From an uncultured Veillonella sp. (lineage in GTDB: Bacteria; Bacillota; Negativicutes; Veillonellales; Veillonellaceae): a DNA stretch of 5,655 nt. Below, piece after piece: positions 1 through 5,220 of the stretch (its first letter is position 1; each line of letters opens with the position of its first letter). The stretch lies in assembly GCA_934183145.1 (NCBI GenBank), contig CAKPSA010000074.1, positions 1 through 5,655 of the forward strand, given 5' to 3'. Made by a program: the position numbers and the translations under genes. The notes under the pieces were generated by a model. That model worked only from the letters and a program-made list of their open reading frames with translations, made no database searches and had not been told where the DNA came from.

Positions 1-903
1 GATGGCTACCACTGTTGGATCAGCTTTGATTTGCTCCATTAAGTAGTTGGCAATGGTACCAGCATACGTTGGACCATTATCGTCCTCTTTTGGTTTGCCT
101 GTTTCTAAATCAAACGGCATTGTCCAGTGGAAGGCTTCTTTATTTTGCTCTGCAATGGCATAGCCCTTACCTTTTTGAGTAACCACATGTAACACGATAG
201 GATGATCGATATCTTTCACATCCTTAAATACATTGATTAGGGTTTCCAAATCATTGCCCTTTGCTACAAAACGATAATCTAAACCTAAAGACTTGAAAAT
301 ATTATTAGGGCTTTCACCATTGGACTCGCGTAACTCACGAAGACCACGATACAAGCCACCATGATTTTCCGCAATAGATTGGTCATTATCATTGACGATA
401 ATAATCATATTGCTATCTAATGTGGCCGCATAATCAAGACCTTCAAAGGCTTCCCCACCAGACAAAGAACCATCACCAATGATAGCGATAATATTTTCAG
501 AGTCCCCTTTTAAATTACGAGCCGTTGCTAAACCAGATGCCAAAGAAATAGATGTGGAGGTATGACCAATGTTGAAGAAATCGTGCTCACTTTCAGTAGG
601 ATCTGTATAACCTGTTACGTCATCATAATGATCATGGTCTAAAAATGCTAAGGCACGACCTGTAACCATTTTATGTACATAAGACTGATGAGACACGTCA
701 TAGACAATCTTATCTACAGGAGAGTTAAATACATAGTGTAAGGCCATAATCATTTCTGCTACGCCCATAGGAGGGCCAAAATGGCCGCCGTGTTCAGATA
801 CCTTTGTCATGAGGGCTTGACGAGCTTGTGCCGTTAAATCTGTTAATTCAGAAATAGATAAGCCTTTTAAATCGGCTGGAGATTTTATATCAATTAAGTT
901 CAT
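1..903 (-). CDS. dxs: 1-deoxy-D-xylulose-5-phosphate synthase-like protein, short form (3' end off window)
   Basis: This is a thiamine-diphosphate-dependent enzyme of the DXS/transketolase group. DXS condenses pyruvate with glyceraldehyde 3-phosphate to make DXP for isoprenoid, thiamine and pyridoxal synthesis in the cytoplasm. The frame gives 301 residues from the ATG at 903 and is still open at base 1, so the C-terminal half is missing. Visible signatures are GGHF with His41, DVSHQSYVHK at 69-78, GHTSTSIS at 113-120, the ThDP/Mg motif GDGSLSGG at 143-150 followed by NDN at 171-173, and KGKGY at 244-248. It departs from canonical DXS in three ways: the GFPKR-type motif before the GHTSTS block reads GYTDP, PVDGHD is replaced by VAKGND (213-218), and the loop after NDN is some 40-45 residues shorter. 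It therefore belongs to a short DXS-like branch, and its exact substrate is uncertain. A GAAAGGAA ribosome site (916-909) lies 5 nt before the start. It is divergent from the MerR-family gene at 1145. Confidence 0.88.
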   Translation of the reverse strand, partial: MNLIDIKSPADLKGLSISELTDLTAQARQALMTKVSEHGGHFGPPMGVAEMIMALHYVFNSPVDKIVYDVSHQSYVHKMVTGRALAFLDHDHYDDVTGYTDPTESEHDFFNIGHTSTSISLASGLATARNLKGDSENIIAIIGDGSLSGGEAFEGLDYAATLDSNMIIIVNDNDQSIAENHGGLYRGLRELRESNGESPNNIFKSLGLDYRFVAKGNDLETLINVFKDVKDIDHPIVLHVVTQKGKGYAIAEQNKEAFHWTMPFDLETGKPKEDDNGPTYAGTIANYLMEQIKADPTVVAI

Positions 904-908
904 ATGTG

Positions 909-916
909 TTCCTTTC
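909..916 (-). promoter_or_regulatory. Ribosome binding site of the DXS-like gene
   Basis: GAAAGGAA on the minus strand, 5 nt before the ATG at 903. It fixes the start of this edge-truncated gene. Confidence 0.7.
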
Positions 917-931
917 ATTAGGTGTCGTGTA

Positions 932-959
932 ACAATACAACCTCTAGAATTTGTATTGT
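932..959. repeat. Perfect 9-bp inverted repeat in the leader of the DXS-like gene
   Basis: ACAATACAA (932-940) and TTGTATTGT (951-959) are perfect reverse complements separated by 10 nt. The repeat lies downstream of the predicted promoter (999-1029) and about 16 nt upstream of the ribosome binding site. It could be a second operator or, in the leader RNA, a 9-bp hairpin. No T-run follows it on the minus strand, so it is not a standard terminator. Confidence 0.6.
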
Positions 960-998
960 CTTACTAACCGTGCTATACTGTATTTCCAATATGTAATA

Positions 999-1029
999 AG
1001 TATAGAACTTAAAGTTAGGTTTAAGTCAA
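999..1029 (-). promoter_or_regulatory. Promoter of the DXS-like gene with 19-bp spacer, MerR type
   Basis: On the minus strand there is a -35 TTGACT (1029-1024) and a -10 TATACT (1004-999), each with five of six consensus bases. They are 19 bp apart instead of the usual 17. Overlong spacers of this kind are the hallmark of promoters activated by MerR-family proteins, which twist the DNA to realign the two hexamers. Transcription would start near 992, leaving a leader of about 90 nt. Confidence 0.65.
1007..1026 (-). promoter_or_regulatory. AdhR/NmlR-type operator
   Basis: The arms ACTTAAA (1007-1013) and TTTAAGT (1020-1026) form a perfect 7-bp inverted repeat around 6 nt. It sits inside the 19-bp promoter spacer and touches the -35. 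Read on the minus strand, the core is CTTAAAC-CTAA-CTTTAAG. The published consensus for Bacillus AdhR sites, as I recall it, is CTTAAAG-N4-CTTTAAG, so this site differs at one base. The obvious candidate to bind it is the AdhR-like regulator encoded next door at 1145. Confidence 0.72.
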
Positions 1030-1055
1030 GCAAGAACGTAAAACTTAACTCTAAC
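1014..1055. repeat. Imperfect 13-bp inverted repeat overlapping the operator
   Basis: GTTAGGTTTAAGT (1014-1026) and ACTTAACTCTAAC (1043-1055) match as reverse complements at 11 of 13 positions, with 16 nt between them. The right arm carries an extra CTTAA half-site. It may be a secondary contact for the regulator or chance in AT-rich DNA. Confidence 0.35.
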
Positions 1056-1095
1056 CATAAAAATATACATATATTATACGCTTAATACATTACTC

Positions 1096-1123
1096 TTGAC
1101 ACTAAATCTTTTACGAATTTAAT
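1096..1123 (+). promoter_or_regulatory. Promoter of the MerR-family gene
   Basis: There is a perfect -35 TTGACA (1096-1101), a 16-bp spacer and a -10 TTTAAT (1118-1123, five of six consensus bases). Transcription would begin near 1130, so the leader would hold little more than the ribosome binding site. The spacer is near normal, with no dyad like the one upstream of the DXS-like gene, so this promoter would not need MerR-type activation. Confidence 0.6.
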
Positions 1124-1133
1124 ATGAACCTAT

Positions 1134-1141
1134 AAGGAGGT
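1134..1141 (+). promoter_or_regulatory. Ribosome binding site of the MerR-family gene
   Basis: AAGGAGGT is a full anti-16S match, placed 3 nt before the ATG at 1145. The motif is very strong although its spacing is short. Confidence 0.75.
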
Positions 1142-1144
1142 CCT

Positions 1145-1642
1145 ATGACATATACTGTTGGCGAAATCGCAAAAAAACTAAATGTGGCACCTTCTACATT
1201 GCGTTACTATGATAAAGAAGGTCTATTACCCTTCGTAGAACGTTCTGCTGGTGGTATCCGTGTATTCCATGACACAGATATGGATTGGTTAGAATTGATT
1301 GAATGCATGAAGCATACCGGTATGCCTATTAAAGAAATCAAACATTTTATCGACTACTGCGTCGAAGGTGATAGTCGTATTAATGAAAGATTATCTATTA
1401 TTAAAAATCAACGAGATCGCGTATTATTAGAAATCGAAAACCTACAAGCGCGCTTGTCCATGCTAGAATTTAAAACGTGGTTTTATGAACAAGCACAGGC
1501 AAAGGGAACTACAAGCTTTTATGAAAGCTTAACACCTGATGACGTTCCTGTAGAGTATCATAAATATTTTGAACGCAAATGGCGCGCTGATAAAGAAGCT
1601 GCTGAAAAAGGCGAATCACCTAAAAAATATAAAGCTGTATAA
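1145..1642 (+). CDS. MerR-family transcriptional regulator, AdhR/NmlR-like
   Basis: A 165-residue DNA-binding regulator. Residues 3-28 form the N-terminal winged helix-turn-helix typical of MerR proteins (YTVGEIAKKLNVAPSTLRYY...), followed by the GGIRVFHDTD wing at 36-45. A long helix at about 78-115 is the likely antiparallel coiled-coil dimer interface. The tail (145-165) is lysine/glutamate rich. Cys54, in the segment LIECMKHTGMPIKEI, lies where the AdhR/NmlR group keeps its reactive cysteine for aldehyde or thiol stress; a second cysteine, Cys72, is also present. There is no C-terminal metal-binding cysteine cluster as in CueR or MerR. It is divergent from the DXS-like gene, whose 19-bp-spaced promoter carries an AdhR-like operator, so activation of that gene is the best inference. 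A terminator follows directly. The family is certain; the signal sensed is inferred. Confidence 0.9.
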   Translation: MTYTVGEIAKKLNVAPSTLRYYDKEGLLPFVERSAGGIRVFHDTDMDWLELIECMKHTGMPIKEIKHFIDYCVEGDSRINERLSIIKNQRDRVLLEIENLQARLSMLEFKTWFYEQAQAKGTTSFYESLTPDDVPVEYHKYFERKWRADKEAAEKGESPKKYKAV

Positions 1643-1643
1643 C

Positions 1644-1676
1644 AAAGAGGAGCTATCCAACAGATAGCTCCTCTTT
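1644..1676 (+). terminator. Intrinsic terminator of the MerR-family gene
   Basis: A perfect 14-bp stem (1644-1657 with 1663-1676) with a 5-nt loop CAACA starts 1 nt after the stop codon and ends in TTTT. The A-run on the left could let it also stop leftward transcripts from the DUF3343 gene. Confidence 0.9.
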
Positions 1677-1692
1677 TGCATGACATAATAAT

Positions 1693-1722
1693 TATAGAGC
1701 CGTTTACATTAACAGCTCTATA
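1693..1722 (-). terminator. Possible terminator of the yedE-DUF3343 operon
   Basis: TATAGAGC (1693-1700) and GCTCTATA (1715-1722) form a perfect 8-bp stem with a 14-nt loop that can pair a further 3 bp inside (GTT 1702-1704 with AAC 1711-1713). It lies 11 nt beyond the DUF3343 stop on the minus strand. The sequence that follows is AT-rich (ATTATTATG) and not a clean T-run, so termination is plausible but weak. The stronger hairpin at 1644-1676 could act as a backup. Confidence 0.45.
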
Positions 1723-1733
1723 GGCTTTAGACC

Positions 1734-1982
1734 TTATTTATTGGGGCTTTCAAATATAGTTATATATCCCTCATCGGTGACAGCAACAATTTGTTCAATT
1801 TCCTCTGTTGGATCCTCTGTAAAAGTAAAACTTTCACTAGCATCAAAGGATGCACTCGTACCACAGGAGGAACTCAAATCGCGCGGTACCGGACGAAGTT
1901 CTATATTTGTTACCCCTTCAGGAGCCTCCCGTTTAAAACGAATCGCTCCAAAGTGAGAGTAAAACGTAGCAATGTATTTCAT
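1734..1982 (-). CDS. DUF3343 protein, putative sulfur/selenium carrier
   Basis: A small protein of 82 residues from the ATG at 1982. A GTG two codons earlier (1988) is the alternative start; neither has a strong ribosome site, and GAG 5 nt before the ATG tips the choice. The N-terminal half matches DUF3343, a family often annotated as putative Se/S carriers: YIATFYSHFGAIRF, then PVPRDLSSSCG with the single cysteine Cys40 (Cys42 from the GTG). This cysteine would be the persulfide or selenide-carrying residue if the carrier role is right. The C-terminal part (about 48-82) is acidic, with no motif I recognise. The gene lies 17 nt downstream of yedE and is almost certainly co-transcribed with it. 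With the cysteine desulfurase divergent from yedE, the context supports sulfur or selenium trafficking. Biochemical function of the family is not well established. Confidence 0.82.
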   Translation of the reverse strand: MKYIATFYSHFGAIRFKREAPEGVTNIELRPVPRDLSSSCGTSASFDASESFTFTEDPTEEIEQIVAVTDEGYITIFESPNK

Positions 1983-1999
1983 AGTCACTCATTTCTAGC

Positions 2000-3061
2000 C
2001 TATGCATTGGCACGTTTTGTATTAACTACAGCAATAATAAGTGCCACAATAAAGCCAACACCTACAGCAATTTCACCATTTAGTGTAGGACCAGCACCAG
2101 AGGCAGCTAAACCGAAATTATGCGCAAATGCTGCGCCAGCTGCAAGACCAAGTACTGTTACCGCAGAGTCAGAATTTCCTTCACCAGTCATGATCAATTG
2201 ACGTAATGGACAACCGCCAAGCAATACGCTACAGAATCCTGCAAGTGCCATACCTAGGAAGTTCCACAATCCATCTGTATGTGCAATCGGTTGGTTTTCA
2301 AAGCCAAGATGGAAATTACCAAAGCTAATATTTACAACGAATACACCAATGAGAACGGCTAAATAGCCAAATATAAGGATAGATTTTTTAAACAAGAATA
2401 AATCTCTAAAGCCCCCAACGGTGCAAAGACGGCTGAACTGAGCTAAGCCGCCTACTACGAGGCCTGCTGCCAATGAAATCAACCAAGGTGCATGCATAGC
2501 ACCTGGACCTTTTTGACTAAAGAAGATAAATGCAGGAGCCGCTACTACTAGTACTAATAGCCCAACCTGAATAGCCGGCATCATAGCTGACTCTAATTTA
2601 CTCAATGCATAGGTACGTTGTAAAGAATAGCCTTTTTTCAAGAATATAGTACCAAAGCCGATACCACCTGCAAAACCAGCAATACCGAACAAAGCATTTA
2701 AGTCACCGCCGCCAAGTCGTAAAATCATTCGAATTGGACAGCCGAGGAACATCAAAGCACCAATCATAACAAAGAAGCCAAGAATAAATCGAATAATTGG
2801 AGATGAACCACCTTTACTTTGGTGTTCACCACGAATCATGGACAATACATAAGCCCCTAAAATGAGACCAATAATTTCCGGACGAATGTACTGTACCGGC
2901 GCAGCACGATGTAGACCTAGACCACCGACAGTATCGCGAACAAAGCAGGCAATACAGAATCCCATATTACCTGGGTTTCCAGCTAATACGAGAAAGCCCG
3001 CGATAGCACCAATAATAAGGCCTGCAATAATTAAATTCCGTTTTTCATGAGACCCACTCAT
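2000..3061 (-). CDS. yedE: YedE/FdhT-type sulfur/selenium transport membrane protein
   Basis: A 353-residue multi-pass inner-membrane protein of the YeeE/YedE (sulfur transport) family, closest in layout to the putative selenium-metabolism YedE/FdhT group. Members are thought to pass thiosulfate or related sulfur/selenium compounds through conserved cysteines; the substrate here is inferred. Roughly eight to ten hydrophobic segments are visible, e.g. 9-27, 62-76, 91-107, 164-182, 192-208, 227-245, 267-282 and 331-347. Conserved cysteine motifs are GFCIACFVRD (Cys36, Cys39), GCPIR (Cys108), SRLCTVGGFRD (Cys213) and GGCPLRQL (Cys284, with Cys277 just before). The pairing of FCIACFVRD/GCPIR with LCTVGGFRD/GCPLR indicates an internal duplication. 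The ATG at 3061 is chosen because GGAAGGAG lies 6 nt before it; the frame stays open 9 codons further upstream without such a site. It is followed by DUF3343 and is divergent from the cysteine desulfurase. Confidence 0.9.
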   Translation of the reverse strand: MSGSHEKRNLIIAGLIIGAIAGFLVLAGNPGNMGFCIACFVRDTVGGLGLHRAAPVQYIRPEIIGLILGAYVLSMIRGEHQSKGGSSPIIRFILGFFVMIGALMFLGCPIRMILRLGGGDLNALFGIAGFAGGIGFGTIFLKKGYSLQRTYALSKLESAMMPAIQVGLLVLVVAAPAFIFFSQKGPGAMHAPWLISLAAGLVVGGLAQFSRLCTVGGFRDLFLFKKSILIFGYLAVLIGVFVVNISFGNFHLGFENQPIAHTDGLWNFLGMALAGFCSVLLGGCPLRQLIMTGEGNSDSAVTVLGLAAGAAFAHNFGLAASGAGPTLNGEIAVGVGFIVALIIAVVNTKRANA

Positions 3062-3067
3062 AGTAAA

Positions 3068-3075
3068 CTCCTTCC
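3068..3075 (-). promoter_or_regulatory. Ribosome binding site deciding the yedE start
   Basis: GGAAGGAG on the minus strand, 6 nt before the ATG at 3061. It argues against the longer in-frame start at 3088. Confidence 0.8.
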
Positions 3076-3092
3076 AAACTACAAACACAAAA

Positions 3093-3124
3093 ATTCTATG
3101 AGTACATGCGCCTATCCTATATCA
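3093..3124 (-). promoter_or_regulatory. Candidate yedE promoter region
   Basis: On the minus strand two -10 candidates are seen: TGATATAGG (3124-3116), an extended -10 form with TATAGG, and TAGAAT (3098-3093). Neither has a convincing -35. One of them presumably starts the yedE-DUF3343 transcript, but the choice cannot be made by eye. Confidence 0.25.
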
Positions 3125-3136
3125 CATGCTACTCAT
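3098..3136. repeat. Imperfect inverted repeat between the divergent promoters
   Basis: ATGAGTACATG (3098-3108) pairs with CATG-C-TACTCAT (3125-3136): 7 bp plus 4 bp with one bulged base and 16 nt between. The right arm runs into the TG of the extended -10 of the desulfurase promoter, and the left arm covers a candidate yedE -10. A protein bound here could control both directions. Confidence 0.5.
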
Positions 3137-3144
3137 GATATAAT
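3136..3144 (+). promoter_or_regulatory. Extended -10 promoter of the cysteine desulfurase gene
   Basis: TG-A-TATAAT combines a consensus -10 (3139-3144) with the TG extension, so the poor -35 (CCTATA, 3116-3121) can be tolerated. The start of transcription would be near 3151, about 30 nt before the ATG. Confidence 0.65.
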
Positions 3145-3146
3145 AG

Positions 3147-3172
3147 CCATAAATATACATTGTTATTTATGG
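3147..3172. repeat. Perfect 9-bp inverted repeat at the desulfurase transcription start
   Basis: CCATAAATA (3147-3155) and TATTTATGG (3164-3172) are exact reverse complements around 8 nt. The repeat begins 2 nt after the -10 and ends in the first two bases of the GGAG ribosome site (3171-3174). Placement over the start point is typical of a repressor operator. If transcription begins a few bases earlier than predicted, the same sequence would form an RNA hairpin covering part of the ribosome site. Confidence 0.55.
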
Positions 3173-3174
3173 AG
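3171..3174 (+). promoter_or_regulatory. Ribosome binding site deciding the desulfurase start
   Basis: GGAG lies 7 nt before the ATG at 3182. The first two bases belong to the inverted repeat at 3147-3172. Confidence 0.7.
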
Positions 3175-3181
3175 ATTATCT

Positions 3182-4339
3182 ATGGACTATATCTATTTAG
3201 ACAATGCAAGCACTTCATTTCCTAAAGCACCAACAGTTGCCATTGCTATGTCCGACTATATAACGAACCGTGGTATAAACATCAACCGTGGCTCCTATGC
3301 CCTCGCCTACGATGTAGAGGATATTATCTATACAACAAGACAACGACTAAATACCTTATTCAATGGTCATGATCCATCGCATGTCATCTTTACACAGAAT
3401 GTGACGATGAGCTTAAATATGGTCATTAAGGGCCTATTGAAAAAGGGGGATCATGTACTTGTTAGCTCTATGGAGCATAACGCAGTCATGAGACCGCTTA
3501 CACAACTTCTCGATAAAGGTATCTCCTTTGATATTATTCCTTGTGATGTAACAGGCTCTATTGAAATAGACGCCATTGAGTCTCTCATCCGTCCAAATAC
3601 AGTGGCTATGATTATCAATCACGCCTCTAATGTATGTGGCACCATACAGCCGATTCAATCAAGCGGTGCCCTCTGCAAGACTCATAAGCTACACTTTATT
3701 GTAGATGCAGCACAAACAGCTGGTCTTATTCCTATTGATGTGAAAGCATGTCATATCGATACACTTTGCTTTACGGGTCATAAAGGCTTATTGGGACCAC
3801 AAGGTATTGCTGGTGTTATTTTAACCAAAGAAATGGCTCAAACCTTAACCCCTCTGATTGCTGGAGGTACAGGCAGCTTCTCACATTTAGAAACGATGCC
3901 TACCCATATGCCCGACGCCTTTGAAGCAGGTACGTTAAATCTACCTGGCATCATCGGCCTCAATGAAGGAGTTTCCTACATCAAATCGGTCGGCATGGAG
4001 AACATTCATAACCACGAGCTAGCTTTGACAAAAGCCTTCCTCGAAGGTTTACGTTCAATAACTGGAGTTAACATCATCGGCAAACAAGGTATTCTAGATC
4101 GAACAGCCGTCGTCTCCATCACAATTCATGATATGGATGCTGCTAGTATTGCATACGAACTAGAGTCAAAGTATCACATCATGACACGGGTCGGGCTACA
4201 CTGCGCTCCACGAGCACACCAAACACTAGGTACCTATCCAGAAGGAACAGTGCGCTTCTCCTTTGGCTATGCCAATACACTTGAAGATGTGGAGGCTGCA
4301 TTATCTGCTCTACATAGAATCGTTAAAAATACTAAATAA
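3182..4339 (+). CDS. Cysteine desulfurase family protein (class V aminotransferase fold)
   Basis: A PLP enzyme of 385 residues, the usual length of NifS/SufS-like desulfurases, expected to take sulfur (or selenium) from cysteine (or selenocysteine) and leave a persulfide on its active-site cysteine. Seen in order: YLDNAST start (4-11), EHNA with the PLP-stacking His99, NHASNVCGTIQP (146-157), VDAAQ with Asp175 and Gln178, the PLP lysine Lys201 in TGHKGLLGPQG, the EAGTLNLPG segment (248-256), and the catalytic loop RVGLHCAP with Cys341, followed by GTVRFSFGYANT (355-366). These match the cysteine desulfurase family often found beside selenium-metabolism genes. The ATG at 3182 is preferred because GGAG precedes it and the family motif begins at once; the frame stays open upstream to 3047, but that extension crosses the promoter and yedE. 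It is divergent from yedE and ends at a hairpin. Cysteine versus selenocysteine preference cannot be read from the sequence. Confidence 0.92.
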   Translation: MDYIYLDNASTSFPKAPTVAIAMSDYITNRGININRGSYALAYDVEDIIYTTRQRLNTLFNGHDPSHVIFTQNVTMSLNMVIKGLLKKGDHVLVSSMEHNAVMRPLTQLLDKGISFDIIPCDVTGSIEIDAIESLIRPNTVAMIINHASNVCGTIQPIQSSGALCKTHKLHFIVDAAQTAGLIPIDVKACHIDTLCFTGHKGLLGPQGIAGVILTKEMAQTLTPLIAGGTGSFSHLETMPTHMPDAFEAGTLNLPGIIGLNEGVSYIKSVGMENIHNHELALTKAFLEGLRSITGVNIIGKQGILDRTAVVSITIHDMDAASIAYELESKYHIMTRVGLHCAPRAHQTLGTYPEGTVRFSFGYANTLEDVEAALSALHRIVKNTK

Positions 4340-4351
4340 TGGATAACTGAT

Positions 4352-4381
4352 AAGGCTATATACATTAGTATATAGCCTTTT
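4352..4381 (+). terminator. Terminator between the convergent desulfurase and radical SAM genes
   Basis: A perfect 12-bp stem (4352-4363 with 4368-4379) with the 4-nt loop ATTA begins 12 nt after the desulfurase stop. It ends in TTTT (4378-4381). The mirror-image A-run is only two bases, so rightward termination is better supported. Its position also makes it the likely end of the leftward operon. Confidence 0.82.
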
Positions 4382-4387
4382 GTACTT

Positions 4388-5218
4388 CTAGGCTTCACAC
4401 AAACGGCCAATAGCATCAGCTCTACAGCGTTTACAGTGTGTCATTTGCGGCACATAGTGACCAATAAATTGACGCATATTGTCGATTTCTTCTGCAGTCG
4501 GTCCCCGATGGTTTTCAAATGCCGTATCATGAACTGGAATCATAGCAATACAGTTCATCAAATCGACGCCCCACGCCTCTGCCTGTTTAGCGATAGCTGG
4601 CACATGATCCATATTTACATCTGGTACTACTACGGTATTAATCTTAACAATGATCTTCTTTTCCTTCAATTTTCGGATACTTTCAGCCTGACGTTCTAAT
4701 AAAATACGGGCCCCATCAATCCCCTTATAGATATTTCCATCATAGCGAACCATAGCATATACATGTTTTGCTACTTCAGGATCGATAGCATTAGCTGTAA
4801 TCGTTACATGGGTAATACCTAAATCAACAATTTCATCAATGTAATCAGGTACAGCTAAGCCATTACTAGATAAACAGAGCATGACATGAGGAAAATCTTT
4901 TTTTACAAGGCGGAAGGTTTCGAGGGTCTTGTCCGCATCACACATAGGATCACCAGGCCCTGCAATACCGACAACAGAAATATCCTGACGAGCATCAAAC
5001 ACCTTATGTACGAAAGCAACCGCTTCTTGGGGTGTATACACATGTTGTGTTACCCCCGGTCTATTTTCATTGGCACAATCGTACTTGCGATTACAATAAT
5101 TACATTGGATGTTACAATTCGGTGCTACTGGCAAATGTAAACGGCCCCAATTAGCGGCAGCATCCTTGTTGTAGCATGGATGATTTTGTAGGAAACTTTG
5201 TCCTTGAATTTCTTTCAT
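4388..5218 (-). CDS. NifB-like radical SAM protein, stand-alone core without NifX domain
   Basis: A 276-residue radical SAM enzyme strongly resembling the catalytic domain of NifB, which builds the iron-sulfur-carbide precursor (NifB-co) of nitrogenase cofactors. Seen in order: NHPCY (His13, Cys15), HLPVAPNCNIQCNYCN with the SAM-cluster cysteines Cys35, Cys39 and Cys42, YDC (Cys48) then ENRPGV, GIAGPGDP (84-91) for SAM binding, LCLSSNG (Cys115), and the C-terminal HCKRCRADAIGRL (Cys262, Cys265). The extra His/Cys positions correspond to those that hold the two additional clusters in NifB. The NifX-like tail found in many NifB proteins is absent. The start follows an AAAGG site 6 nt upstream, inside the end of the preceding ferredoxin-like gene, so the two genes are translationally close. 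No nitrogenase gene is visible here, so family membership is firm but the biological product is not; a related maturase or orphan role is possible. Confidence 0.85.
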   Translation of the reverse strand: MKEIQGQSFLQNHPCYNKDAAANWGRLHLPVAPNCNIQCNYCNRKYDCANENRPGVTQHVYTPQEAVAFVHKVFDARQDISVVGIAGPGDPMCDADKTLETFRLVKKDFPHVMLCLSSNGLAVPDYIDEIVDLGITHVTITANAIDPEVAKHVYAMVRYDGNIYKGIDGARILLERQAESIRKLKEKKIIVKINTVVVPDVNMDHVPAIAKQAEAWGVDLMNCIAMIPVHDTAFENHRGPTAEEIDNMRQFIGHYVPQMTHCKRCRADAIGRLCEA

Positions 5219-5220
5219 AA

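Noticed and set aside
904..998. Possible thiamine (TPP) riboswitch before the ThDP-dependent DXS-like gene
   Set aside because: I see no conserved thi-box sequence, and the leader of about 90 nt carries only one simple 9-bp hairpin.
1103..1121. TAAAT-N9-ATTTA dyad within the promoter of the MerR-family gene as an autoregulatory operator
   Set aside because: The arms are five AT-only base pairs, easily expected by chance, and do not resemble the CTTAAA dyad.
1741..2201. Overlapping rightward open frames opposite the DUF3343 and yedE genes
   Set aside because: They lie antisense to well-supported genes, encode no recognisable motif and have no ribosome site; they are shadows of the coding strand.
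3062..3088. Nine-codon N-terminal extension of YedE
   Set aside because: It would place a strong GGAAGGAG ribosome site inside the coding sequence, 6 nt before the ATG at 3061, and has no ribosome site of its own.
3047..3181. Upstream in-frame extension of the cysteine desulfurase (45 extra residues)
   Set aside because: It crosses the extended -10 promoter and overlaps the yedE start; GGAG plus the family's DNAST motif support the ATG at 3182.
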